This document shows, piece after piece, positions 1 to 6,804 of a stretch of DNA of 16,510 bases (its first letter is position 1; each line of letters opens with the position of its first letter). A program made the position numbers and the translations under genes. The notes under the pieces are model-generated. The model made no database searches and was not told where the DNA came from. It worked only from the letters and a program-made list of their open reading frames with translations. This DNA is from Chloroflexota bacterium. GTDB lineage: Bacteria; Chloroflexota; Dehalococcoidia; GIF9; AB-539-J10. Location: assembly GCA_030604285.1 (NCBI GenBank), contig JAUVWD010000002.1, positions 1 through 16,510 on the forward strand, given 5' to 3'.

Positions 1-654
1 CTCTTCAGCCCAGTAGAATCCCTTAAGGCTGCAATGCCTCATAAGAAGTTCAGCTACCGTATCTCTTCGCTCTTCATTTAGCCTCTCCCCGCTTACGAAG
101 ACTGTCTTCTTGGGCATGTTGACCTTATTCGTGCTTAGCACATCTAGTTCTACCTTCCTGGCCTCATGCATGTGCAGCATATCCTGATGGCTAAGCCGTG
201 CTCATCAATCCCCAGGAATACCTCCTCTTCATCTATTTCCCTTTCCAGAAGCCGCCGCAAAGTGTTACGCTTGTCCCTAGCTCTTTCGCTACTTGGCTGA
301 AGCTCCGAGCCTTGAGCTGCCACAAAGCTTCCGCTTCGGCCTGCTTAGTCAACCTCAAATGGGGAGGCACAAGTTCTATACCTTCGGTGAAGGAATACCG
401 CAATCGCGGGACCGCCAGCGATGACGAGCAATCTCAATTCAAATCTTCTTGCCTTGTCTCCACCCGTAGAGCACCTTCCTCTTTTCCGCTCTCCTATGCC
501 CGTGTAACTTGCTGACTCGCAACGTAGGCAGCATGGCTTGGTTAAGTCGATCCCCACCTGTACTATTATCCCCTTCCTGTTCAATCGCCTTTCCCACCTC
601 ATTTCCTTCAAGGCCCAGCAGAATCGTGATATGGTTTTCCTGGTTCTTTGCCAT
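1..654 (-). pseudogene. Degraded ISL3-family transposase, cut by the window edge
   Basis: Reading the minus strand from the ATG at 654 gives an ISL3-like transposase only if several frames are joined. The order matches the family: an N-terminal segment beginning MAKNQENHITILLGLEG, a zinc-ribbon piece with CCLRCES, a KRKVLYGWRQGKK segment, a second ribbon half HRWRSRDCG (one Cys changed to Ser), then LRLTKQAEAEALWQLKARSF and FSQVAKELG (an HTH-like region), and the catalytic-domain start EVFLGIDEHG near 198-225, where the Asp would be the first of the DDE triad. After another shift, HQDMLHMHEARKVELDVL continues to the window edge. I count at least four frame breaks, so it cannot make an active enzyme. 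The family assignment rests on recalled ISL3 motifs. The rest of the catalytic domain lies outside the window. Confidence 0.8.
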
Positions 655-991
655 CGGTGCTAAGCCCTCCTTTCCTTTATTCTCCCTGCTCCAGCGTTCT
701 CACCCCCTTATCGTTTTCCCACACAAATCAGCCTAGACCCTGCAGCACTCTTTTGCGAGCTACCTCACGTCATAAACGATGAGGAAGAGAAGTACAGTGT
801 TATGTTTTTCTATCCTCGTCCCATGGTATCATCTCAGCTTGCGGGCAAAAACATGGTGGATAAGCTAACATACGACGTAGGGAAGAAATCGAGAGGTTGC
901 CTCCTCATGAAGGGCAAATAGGCGACGAACGGATAGACGATTGGATGAAGGGAAGAGCATTGAGCAAGACAATTGTTGAAGGAGATCGAAT
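655..991. other. Intergenic stretch next to the IS remnant
   Basis: No convincing gene is visible in these 337 bases. The sequence at 721-740, read on the minus strand as GGGTCTAGGCTGATTTGTGT, lies about 65 bp upstream of the transposase remnant and could be the outer inverted repeat of the old element, since ISL3 ends often begin with GG. This cannot be tested because the other end is outside the window. A short ORF around 852-920 has no supporting ribosome binding site. The last 20 bases carry GAAGGAG, the ribosome binding site of the next gene. Confidence 0.4.
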
Positions 992-1204
992 ATGAGAGAG
1001 TGTACCCTTGAGCTAAACAAAACAAAATGCAACTGCAGCTACGAGTCCTGCGACAGGAAGGGCATTTGCTGCGAATGCATAAGATATCATTGGCAGATGG
1101 GTGAGCTGCCGGCCTGCTTTTTCCCTGATGATGTGGAGAAGACCTATGATCGTTCTATCGAGAGGTTTGTCCAGGTCTATCAGGAGAGAGGGCGATGGCA
1201 GTGA
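992..1204 (+). CDS. Small cysteine-rich protein, DUF6485-type
   Basis: This 70-residue protein has eight cysteines (positions 4, 13, 15, 20, 26, 27, 29, 42) and a His at 33. The spacing C-N-C, then GICCEC followed by IRYH, then LPACFFP, then TYDRS is the pattern I associate with the DUF6485 family of small conserved proteins of unknown function found in many anaerobes. The clustered Cys residues suggest metal or iron-sulfur binding, but no function is established that I know of. The ATG at 992 has a good GAAGGAG site 6 bases upstream. There is no signal peptide or membrane segment, so it is probably cytoplasmic. It is a single gene, convergent with the cysteine synthase gene. The family assignment is from memory of the motif, so moderately sure. 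Confidence 0.8.
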   Translation: MRECTLELNKTKCNCSYESCDRKGICCECIRYHWQMGELPACFFPDDVEKTYDRSIERFVQVYQERGRWQ

Positions 1205-1212
1205 ATAATGGC

Positions 1213-1254
1213 TGCTGCCGATTTAACAAACGGCTGTATTATGCAACGGCAGCA
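1213..1254. other. Inverted repeat between convergent genes, possible weak terminator
   Basis: TGCTGCCG at 1213-1220 is the exact reverse complement of CGGCAGCA at 1247-1254, separated by 26 bases. An alternative shorter pairing GCCG/CGGC exists at 1217-1234. It sits just after the stop of the Cys-rich gene and before the end of the convergent cysteine synthase gene. There is no U-run on either side, so an intrinsic terminator role is uncertain. Confidence 0.3.
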
Positions 1255-1329
1255 ACTTGACAACCCCAACTCGGCTGCTTAAACCATCCGTTGCTGAGCT
1301 GTGCCAGTGTTGCTCACGACACAGAGAAT

Positions 1330-2220
1330 TCAGTATTTCAACAGACTCATACTCAGATAGCGTTCTGCTCTATCTGGCAAAACCGTGGCAACCTTGTCGT
1401 ATTTCTGGGCTACTCTTAAGGCGACAAGCATGTTTGCGCCAGAACTTATTCCAACTAGTAATCCATAGCCTCTAAAAAGTCTTCTTGCCATATCTACGGC
1501 TTCTTCACTCCCAACTGTTAAGACTTGGTCAACCTCACTCATATCCATTAATTGGGGTATGAAACCATCACCGATTCCCTGAATCTTATGCTCCTTAATC
1601 CTAACGTCGCTTCCTCCAAACATGAGAGCGGCTTCTTCAGGTTCTACAGCAATCACTTTTAGCTCTGGGTTAACTTCTTTCATCACATTTGAAATACCCA
1701 TTAGTGTTCCACCAGTACCAACGCCGGCAACAACAGCATCCACCGGTCCAATTTCTCTTAGAATTTCCTTCCCGGTTTTCTCTTGGGCTTTTATGTTGTT
1801 GAGGTTACTAAACTGCCTTGCTATAAATGTCTTGGGTCTTTGGGCAATCTCTTCTGCCTTTTCTATAGCTTCTTTAAGGCTCCCGCTTTTTGAAGTCAGT
1901 ACTAGTTCGGCTCCAAATGCCCGCATCATTTGCTGTCTCTCTTCACTCATATTTTCAGGCATTACCACAATCATCTTGTAGCCTTTGACAGCCGCGACCA
2001 TAGCCAAAGATATTCCCGTATTTCCACTACTCGCTTCGACTATTGTGAAGCCTTCTCCTAGCTGTCCTTGTCTTTCGGCAGCGTCGACTATTTCCAAGGC
2101 AACTCTGTCTTTTATGCTGCCACTGGGATTAACACTCTCTAATTTGGCGTAGACATTCTCTATTTTGATAAGCGGAGTACTTCCAATAGCACCTAATACA
2201 CTGAATCTCTTGTTTTCCAT
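1330..2220 (-). CDS. cysK: Cysteine synthase (O-acetylserine sulfhydrylase), PLP enzyme
   Basis: The enzyme makes L-cysteine from O-acetylserine and sulfide in the cytoplasm. The 296 residues align along the whole family, which is usually about 300-310 long. Visible landmarks are GSTPLI at 13-18, the PLP-binding lysine in NPSGSIKDR (K37), the substrate-binding loop SSGNTG at 64-69, the phosphate-gripping GVGTGGTL at 166-173, and ISSGAN at 258-263, whose serine contacts the pyridine nitrogen. The C-terminus keeps ERYLS, but the usual LPDSGERYLS reads LPDRAERYLS. The start ATG at 2220 is preceded by AAAGGG at a short distance, a modest ribosome binding site. The gene is monocistronic. A CysM-type enzyme using another acceptor cannot be excluded, but the fold and PLP role are clear. 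Confidence 0.93.
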   Translation of the reverse strand: MENKRFSVLGAIGSTPLIKIENVYAKLESVNPSGSIKDRVALEIVDAAERQGQLGEGFTIVEASSGNTGISLAMVAAVKGYKMIVVMPENMSEERQQMMRAFGAELVLTSKSGSLKEAIEKAEEIAQRPKTFIARQFSNLNNIKAQEKTGKEILREIGPVDAVVAGVGTGGTLMGISNVMKEVNPELKVIAVEPEEAALMFGGSDVRIKEHKIQGIGDGFIPQLMDMSEVDQVLTVGSEEAVDMARRLFRGYGLLVGISSGANMLVALRVAQKYDKVATVLPDRAERYLSMSLLKY

Positions 2221-2801
2221 ATTTACCCTTTGAACAAAAATTCAAACCTCCAATTAGGACGACTCATTAGTGTTTCGTACGGGAACTGTGTAGGCCAGCT
2301 CTGAGTTGAGCAGTCCCGCCACTAGACCTGGAATTGTAGCATGTACGACGATTACTATCAAACCTAGTGCGCTGACCTTGGTCCGTGAGTGCACATCGAA
2401 AAGGCTGAGCTCGCGGGTGATTTGGCGCAAAAACGAACCAGGCACAATCAGATTGCCACGTCGCTGACGCCCTTCACAATGGGATCCTCTTCTCACTACA
2501 CACCCCCTCACAGTCATTGCGAGCGAAGCGAACCAATCTCAGGGGCAATTCTATGCGATTACACGACTCACGTATTCGGGGCTAACTCACAGTCAACAAA
2601 GGGCCGGAGGTTACACAGCCACTGGGCCGTAGATTAGAGGCGGTTTAGAGAAAGCGTCGGAAAGCATGATCTTGTGAGATGCGAACCTTCGTCTACCAGT
2701 GAATTACCAACGGGATCAATGTGGCCCCATCCGCCTCACCAGCCACCCTGCCCCCAGAAAACTGGTTAAGGATCTGTTTAGCCTTTAGGACGAACTCACG
2801 A
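2221..2801. other. Gene-poor 580-base stretch
   Basis: Short open frames on both strands here have no ribosome binding sites and no recognisable motifs. The only recognisable element is the dispersed repeat at 2513-2540. The part nearest 2220 serves as the leader of cysteine synthase on the minus strand and includes TTGAA/TTCAA arms around 2230-2245. The part nearest 2801 is the downstream region of the anti-sigma gene. I see no strong terminator hairpin in it. Confidence 0.5.
2513..2540 (+). repeat. Dispersed 'CATTGCGAGCGAAGCGA' repeat, single copy
   Basis: The 28 bases contain CATTGCGAGCGAAGCGAA followed by CCAATCTC. This matches a short repeat I recall as scattered in intergenic regions of many anaerobic bacterial genomes, often as facing pairs. 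Here only one arm is obvious and I could not find the facing copy nearby. The usual form reads AAGCAATCTC where this copy has AACCAATCTC. Confidence 0.65.
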
Positions 2802-4469
2802 CTAACTGGTAGGCTTCCCCGTTGACACACTGTCGTCCTCGGTCTCCCTATCGCCAGTATTGTCCCCAGCATTCCGAATACCAACGTTATCACCGGTTTC
2901 CGTCTCACTGGTGTTGCCATCGGTATCCTCATAGCCAATACTGTCGTTTTTGTCCTTAGCACTAATGTCACCGCCGGAGTCCCTATCACGAATGCTGTCG
3001 AAGGTGTCTTCATTATCGATGTCGTCGCTAACGTCCTTATCATCACGAGCTTCGTCACCAGTAGGGCCATCCTGGGCTCCATTATCCCGTGTGGTTGGCT
3101 TAATTGGCACTGCTCTTTCTTTGGCCAACTCGGTCATCACTATCTTCTCCGGTGGTGTATCTCCAAGCGGCTCTATTCCCACTATCGTGCTGCTCACCAC
3201 GACACCACCATCAACGTTCAAATTGATGCCTATGAGCCAGCCTTCCCCTTCCACGCCGCTAAGTTCTCCAGTATGTTCGAAAACCACCTTCCCTCCAGAT
3301 TTACTCTGAATACTGAAACGGGCTGTCTCCTGGGCAGTGTATCGGAGGGCAAGAACATATTCGCCGGTCACAGGCTGCGCTATGGATATTACCTGGCAGC
3401 CATTAGACAGTAGTGACGACTTTGAACCTGTTATCTGGTTAAATGATAAACCACTTGGCAGATATCCCGTACTTGACCCTGTCGGGTCGCGAACTGAGCC
3501 AACCGCAGTTATGTCGGTGGTAATCAGAAGTTCAGCCGCGGCCGGACATACTTCTTCCAGTGCGGAAGGAGCAGCCCCTACTTCCACCCGAGTGCGGTGC
3601 CTCGCTGTCAGGTATACCTCTTCACCTTGAGCGGCAACACTGACCAGCCCTTCAGTTGCCGCGACCTTCGTTACACCAGTCTCATCCACATCGGTGGTAA
3701 ACAGGGTGCCGCGTGCTGTGACACTCGCCGATGGTGTCTCTATCTTGTAACACGAGCCTGTGCCCATCTTCTCCACACAGCTCCACGTTCTTCCCAACAA
3801 TTGCTCCACAACAATCGTGACTGACTCTTCGTCACCGTGTTCCATTTGCCGGATTCCCACGACAGTACTCGGCTCAAGCTTAATGGTGCTACCTTCAAAG
3901 AAAGTGAGCACGGCATAGGCATCTTCAGCGGTTTTTACCTTAGTATTATCCATTAACGTCATACCATCAGTGCCCGGCTGCCAGCCACCCGAACCCGCCT
4001 CCTCTAATTCAACTCTGCCACCCAGTATGCTGAGGGTGCAGGAAGATGCCATAGCAGGAGGTGGCGATATAAGATTGAGCAGACCGGGTACTAGAATACT
4101 TGCGCCAAGCGCAACGAGCAAAGCAACAGTCAATGAGATTGCCAGCTTTCTTGCTCCGGTAACAGTATGCCGTAAGTCTTGCCATGCTGTGGCCAACTTA
4201 CCGCGTTGCAACATAATTCGGCCACGTTCCGACATCTTCGCTGGGACAGACTCTTGACGTAATCGAGTGATCAAACGAGCTTTTGACGTTTTGGTGAATT
4301 CCTCCGATGGCGATACTTTGGGGATTGTGGAAATCGACAGTGCCATGTACAGCAGCGGCTCAAGTTGCTTCCGTACGTCCGGGTATTCAGGCAGACACCT
4401 CTCAATTGTCTCGCCCTTTTCTATCCGAGCAATACACTCATCCAGAGTCTTTGATAGCTTAGCCCCCAT
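2802..4469 (-). CDS. FecR-domain membrane anti-sigma factor with Asp-rich tail
   Basis: The protein probably holds the adjacent ECF sigma factor inactive at the membrane. From the ATG at 4469 it has 555 residues. Residues 1-70 are a soluble helical segment containing LDECIARIEKGE and YPDVRKQLEPLL. Residues 109-134 form one hydrophobic membrane span, followed by PPPAMASS. A FecR-like domain follows, including ETPSASVTARGTLF near 244-257 and a following VAATEGLVSV. A second beta-rich region spans about 315-450. The tail from about 460 is very rich in Asp, Glu, Gly, Ser and Asn with a loose 10-residue period. I chose 4469 because AGAGGT lies 6 bases upstream and the sigma stop codon ends two bases before it. 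An ATG at 4499 would overlap the sigma gene. Classification as anti-sigma rests on gene order and topology. Confidence 0.8.
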   Translation of the reverse strand: MGAKLSKTLDECIARIEKGETIERCLPEYPDVRKQLEPLLYMALSISTIPKVSPSEEFTKTSKARLITRLRQESVPAKMSERGRIMLQRGKLATAWQDLRHTVTGARKLAISLTVALLVALGASILVPGLLNLISPPPAMASSCTLSILGGRVELEEAGSGGWQPGTDGMTLMDNTKVKTAEDAYAVLTFFEGSTIKLEPSTVVGIRQMEHGDEESVTIVVEQLLGRTWSCVEKMGTGSCYKIETPSASVTARGTLFTTDVDETGVTKVAATEGLVSVAAQGEEVYLTARHRTRVEVGAAPSALEEVCPAAAELLITTDITAVGSVRDPTGSSTGYLPSGLSFNQITGSKSSLLSNGCQVISIAQPVTGEYVLALRYTAQETARFSIQSKSGGKVVFEHTGELSGVEGEGWLIGINLNVDGGVVVSSTIVGIEPLGDTPPEKIVMTELAKERAVPIKPTTRDNGAQDGPTGDEARDDKDVSDDIDNEDTFDSIRDRDSGGDISAKDKNDSIGYEDTDGNTSETETGDNVGIRNAGDNTGDRETEDDSVSTGKPTS

Positions 4470-4471
4470 TT

Positions 4472-5080
4472 CTAGACCTCTTTGTGCAGTCGCTGCCAAA
4501 GCGTATTCAAGGCTCTCATTTGCAGCACTCTTATGGCATTTTGACTCTTACCGGTAATGTCTTCAATCTCACGGTTATCCATACCCTCAACAAACTTCAG
4601 GATGATGATCTCCCTTTGTTTCTCAGGCAGGCGGGATATCGCTTCCAATGTCTGTTCCCACTCCAACCTCGCCTCCGTTTCTTTTTCAACGTCACCGGTC
4701 TCAGGTAAGCTTTCGGCCCGCACCTCTATTGCCAGACGTTTCTGTGCGCTTCGGGATTTGTCAACCATCTGGTTATGCGCGATTCGATAGAGCCACGACG
4801 AAAATGTCCGCTCTTTCCCTTTACAAGAATCGATCGCCTTCCATGCCTTAACGAATACCTCTTCAGTAATATCCTCCGCAGTCATCTTGTCTCTCACATG
4901 ATAGAAAACATAGCGGTAGATTGGGTCAAGATAGATACTGTACAAGTCACCAAAGGCATCCACGTCGCCGTCGGTGGCTCTTCCTACCAACGCCAGAATT
5001 TTGGGCTGGTCGTGGAGTTCCGCTCTAGCAATTGCCCGAGTGATATTTTCCTCTTTACTCTTAATACGAATATTCTTCAC
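4472..5080 (-). CDS. ECF-type sigma-70 family RNA polymerase sigma factor
   Basis: This 202-residue protein directs RNA polymerase to a small regulon. Region 2 spans about 40-110, with DAFGDLYSIYLDPIYRYVFY, then TAEDITEEVFVKAW (core-binding and -10 recognition) and FSSWLYRIAHN. Region 4 spans about 143-195, with ISRLPEKQREIIILKFVEG and NREIEDITGKSQNAIRVL, a helix-turn-helix that reads the -35 element. There is no region 1 or 3, as expected for ECF factors. The start is GTG at 5080 with no clear Shine-Dalgarno sequence, and about 35 residues precede region 2, so the true start could lie a little further in at a non-ATG codon. The anti-sigma gene begins two bases after its stop, so the two are cotranscribed and probably translationally coupled. 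Confidence 0.92.
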   Translation of the reverse strand: MKNIRIKSKEENITRAIARAELHDQPKILALVGRATDGDVDAFGDLYSIYLDPIYRYVFYHVRDKMTAEDITEEVFVKAWKAIDSCKGKERTFSSWLYRIAHNQMVDKSRSAQKRLAIEVRAESLPETGDVEKETEARLEWEQTLEAISRLPEKQREIIILKFVEGMDNREIEDITGKSQNAIRVLQMRALNTLWQRLHKEV

Positions 5081-5240
5081 TGTTTGTTACACCAAACACA
5101 CTCATTTCTGTCAGCCCTACGAATATGTTCCATTGCCTTTTGACACGTCAGGAACCCACAGTTGCGCAATCCACTATCTTGCAGGTTTTTGTCGGTCGGC
5201 GCCGATTGACGAATGCCCTTGATCTGATGCCGACCTCTAT

Positions 5241-5261
5241 CACATTGTTATAACGAATGTG
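5241..5261. promoter_or_regulatory. Imperfect palindrome, candidate operator
   Basis: Outer arms CACATT and AATGTG flank the self-complementary core GTTATAAC, with a single unpaired G on one side. The site lies in the divergent region, about 25 bases upstream of the candidate ECF promoter, a position suited to a dimeric regulator. No such regulator gene is visible in the window. Confidence 0.35.
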
Positions 5262-5283
5262 AACCAAAAAAGATGCGTGTTCT

Positions 5284-5313
5284 CGTAACGTTTTTGTGCA
5301 TCCTTTCGTAATA
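5284..5313 (+). promoter_or_regulatory. Candidate ECF-sigma promoter for the secreted-repeat gene
   Basis: CGTAAC (5284-5289) and CGTAATA (5307-5313) are separated by 17 bases. This is the AAC ... CGT layout that many ECF sigma factors use, and the ECF gene lies directly next door and divergent. Transcription would begin near 5320, giving a leader of about 85 bases before the TTG start at 5406. The match is by eye only. Confidence 0.45.
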
Positions 5314-5331
5314 ATAGGTAGACACACACCT

Positions 5332-5355
5332 AAGGAGGTGGCCATGAGTAGTTGA
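5332..5355 (+). other. Three-codon ORF with perfect ribosome binding site in the leader
   Basis: AAGGAGGTG at 5332-5340 is followed by ATG AGT AGT TGA at 5344-5355, with a second TGA directly after it. The ORF would make only Met-Ser-Ser. It lies about 50 bases upstream of the real start (TTG at 5406), which has its own AAGGAGGT at 5393-5400. It may be a ribosome standby or attenuation element, or a decayed start. The signal itself is clear; the function is unknown. Confidence 0.4.
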
Positions 5356-5405
5356 TGATTCCTGGATACGTATGCTTGCTTGAATCGTAAACAAGGAGGT
5401 AGGAA

Positions 5406-6497
5406 TTGAAAAAAGCAATATTTGGGGTACTCGCTTCGATCATAGCAGTAGCTATGTTGCTCCCGGTCACTGCTGCTGCCGTGACTCAACCAGAACTGAC
5501 CAGTGACACAACGCCAGAGCTAAGACCAGCTTTGGCCATCAAAGCCCCTAACGTAGCCGCCGTGGCCCAGTTGGTGACTATTACAGTAGTCGAGAGACAC
5601 ACCGGGGAACCAGTTCCCAGAGCCGGTGTTTGGGCAGTACATGTTAAGGGCGAAAATGTTGAGACCTACGCTGCCCTGGATGACGAGAACAGTCAGTTTT
5701 TGGGCTGGACTGATGAGGATGGTAATGTGTATCACCGCTTCAGAGAACAGGGGCGATACGTGCTTGTGGCAGTAAAGGATGGCTTCATTCCCGGTTTCGC
5801 TCAAATAGCAATTAAACCGCTTAAAGCGCTGGCCATAAAGGCACCCGACGTCGCCGGAGTGGGCCAGTTGGTGACCATTACCGTGTTTGAAAGGTACACC
5901 GGAACACCGGTTCCCAGAGCCGGAGTCTGGGCAATAGACGTTAACGACATAAAAGACGAGACCGATGATGCTGAGGACTACGCTTCCTTGGCTGAGAAGT
6001 ACGGTCAATTCTTGGGCTGGACCGATAGAAACGGTAACGTGTTTCACCGCTTCAGGGAACCGGGCCAGTATGTACTGGTCGCAGTCAAAGATGGCTTTGT
6101 CCCCGGTTTCGCCAAGATAGCAATTAAACCGCTTAGAGCGCTGGCTATAAGGGCACCTGATGTTGCTGGAGTTGGCCAGTTGGTGACTATTACGGTGGTC
6201 GAGAAATATATCGGAATACCAATTCCCAAAGCCGGAGTCTGGGCAATAGATGTTAACGACATAGAAGACGAGACCAATGATGCTGAGGATTACGCTTCCT
6301 TGGCTGAGAAGTTCGGTCAATTCTTGGGCTGGACCGATAGAAACGGCAACGTGTTTCATCGCTTCAGGGAACCGGGCAAGTATATACTGGTCGCAGTCAA
6401 AGACGGGTTGATCCCCGGTTTCGCCAAGATAACTATCCTGCCGCTTCAAGCCGTATCCGCGCAGCCAATGGCAGTTATTCACAAAACGCACGTGTAA
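5406..6497 (+). CDS. Secreted protein of three tandem ~100-residue beta-sandwich-like domains
   Basis: The 363-residue product starts with KK, then a hydrophobic stretch to about residue 20 and a VTAAA site, a classical signal peptide with cleavage near 25. Three repeats follow: residues 42-140, 141-244 and 245-348. Each begins AL(A)I(K/R)AP(N/D)V, continues QLVTITV, P(R/K)AGVWA, QFLGWTD and G(N)V-HRFRE-G-Y, and ends VAVKDG followed by PGFA. The pattern suggests an Ig-like or carboxypeptidase-regulatory-like fold, but I do not recognise a named family. There is no membrane anchor or sorting signal, and only a 15-residue tail follows repeat 3. The start is TTG with AAGGAGGT 5 bases upstream. 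The gene is divergent from the ECF sigma operon and ends at a strong terminator, so it is probably a single-gene target of that sigma factor. Confidence 0.85.
   Translation: MKKAIFGVLASIIAVAMLLPVTAAAVTQPELTSDTTPELRPALAIKAPNVAAVAQLVTITVVERHTGEPVPRAGVWAVHVKGENVETYAALDDENSQFLGWTDEDGNVYHRFREQGRYVLVAVKDGFIPGFAQIAIKPLKALAIKAPDVAGVGQLVTITVFERYTGTPVPRAGVWAIDVNDIKDETDDAEDYASLAEKYGQFLGWTDRNGNVFHRFREPGQYVLVAVKDGFVPGFAKIAIKPLRALAIRAPDVAGVGQLVTITVVEKYIGIPIPKAGVWAIDVNDIEDETNDAEDYASLAEKFGQFLGWTDRNGNVFHRFREPGKYILVAVKDGLIPGFAKITILPLQAVSAQPMAVIHKTHV
5529..6449 (+). repeat. Three tandem in-frame domain repeats (297, 312, 312 bases)
   Basis: Unit 1 is 5529-5825, unit 2 is 5826-6137 and unit 3 is 6138-6449. Units 2 and 3 have equal length and share the acidic insert IDVNDI-DET-DAEDYASLAEK, which unit 1 has in a shorter, different form. 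Units 2 and 3 are therefore the more recent duplication. Confidence 0.9.
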
Positions 6498-6524
6498 ATG
6501 CCCGACCATTAGAACTCGGCTCTA

Positions 6525-6557
6525 GGGGGTAGATTGACATGTCTACCCCCTTCCTTT
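6525..6557 (+). terminator. Intrinsic terminator after the secreted-repeat gene
   Basis: GGGGGTAGA (6525-6533) pairs perfectly with TCTACCCCC (6542-6550) around an 8-base loop, followed by the T-rich tail TTCCTTT. It lies 28 bases after the stop codon. Confidence 0.85.
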
Positions 6558-6673
6558 AAAAGCACAGTGTATGGCACTACAGAAGTCGCAGGATTCATCG
6601 AGATGGGGTTGCCTCTCATAGCTCCAAGTGGAGGGTAGGTGGAAGGGAGCAGCGGGAATTAGGAGGGCGCTTT

Positions 6674-6772
6674 GTGAGTCCTCAGGAACCTAGTCCAGCG
6701 GAAGCTGATTTTGGGTTTGTTAGAGTCCTGATAGCCAGTGAGCACGGGCATAGAATCGTAACACCGGGTTGA
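6674..6772 (+). CDS. Possible 32-residue small ORF, unrecognised
   Basis: A GTG at 6674 is preceded by AGGAGGG at 6661-6667 with a 6-base gap, and the frame stays open for 32 codons (VSPQEPSPAEADFGFVRVLI at the start). I recognise no family. It ends 32 bases before the GYD gene and could be a leader ORF of that transcript. Apart from this, the 307 bases between 6498 and 6804 hold only the terminator and the GYD ribosome binding site. Confidence 0.2.
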   Translation: MSPQEPSPAEADFGFVRVLIASEHGHRIVTPG

Positions 6773-6804
6773 TATGGGAGATCCGGTATAAAGGAGGTAC
6801 TGCA

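Larger units (their letters stand above)
5081..5405. other. Divergent regulatory region between sigma operon and secreted-protein gene
   Basis: These 325 bases separate two diverging transcription units. The half nearest the sigma gene contains small inverted repeats, TTGCGCAA at 5162-5169 and TGAC-AC-GTCA at 5141-5150. The half nearest the secreted-protein gene contains a larger palindrome (5241-5261), a candidate ECF promoter (5284-5313) and a three-codon ORF (5344-5355). I found no convincing AAC-N16/17-CGT promoter facing the sigma gene, so autoregulation is not evident. Confidence 0.5.

Noticed and set aside
2254..2517. An 87-codon minus-strand frame starting in the dispersed repeat
   Set aside because: Its start codon lies within the repeat, there is no ribosome binding site, and no family motif is visible.
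2693..3082. A 129-codon minus-strand frame overlapping the anti-sigma tail
   Set aside because: Its low-complexity, repeat-like sequence follows from the Asp-rich repeats read in another frame, and it has no start signal.
4470..4499. An earlier ATG start for the anti-sigma gene at 4499
   Set aside because: It would overlap the sigma gene by 28 bases and has no Shine-Dalgarno sequence, while the ATG at 4469 has AGAGGT at good spacing.
5520..6509. A 329-codon open frame on the minus strand opposite the secreted-repeat gene
   Set aside because: It mirrors the three repeats of the plus-strand gene, lacks a ribosome binding site, and has no recognisable family. The plus-strand product has a signal peptide, good start signal and terminator, so the minus frame is a by-product.
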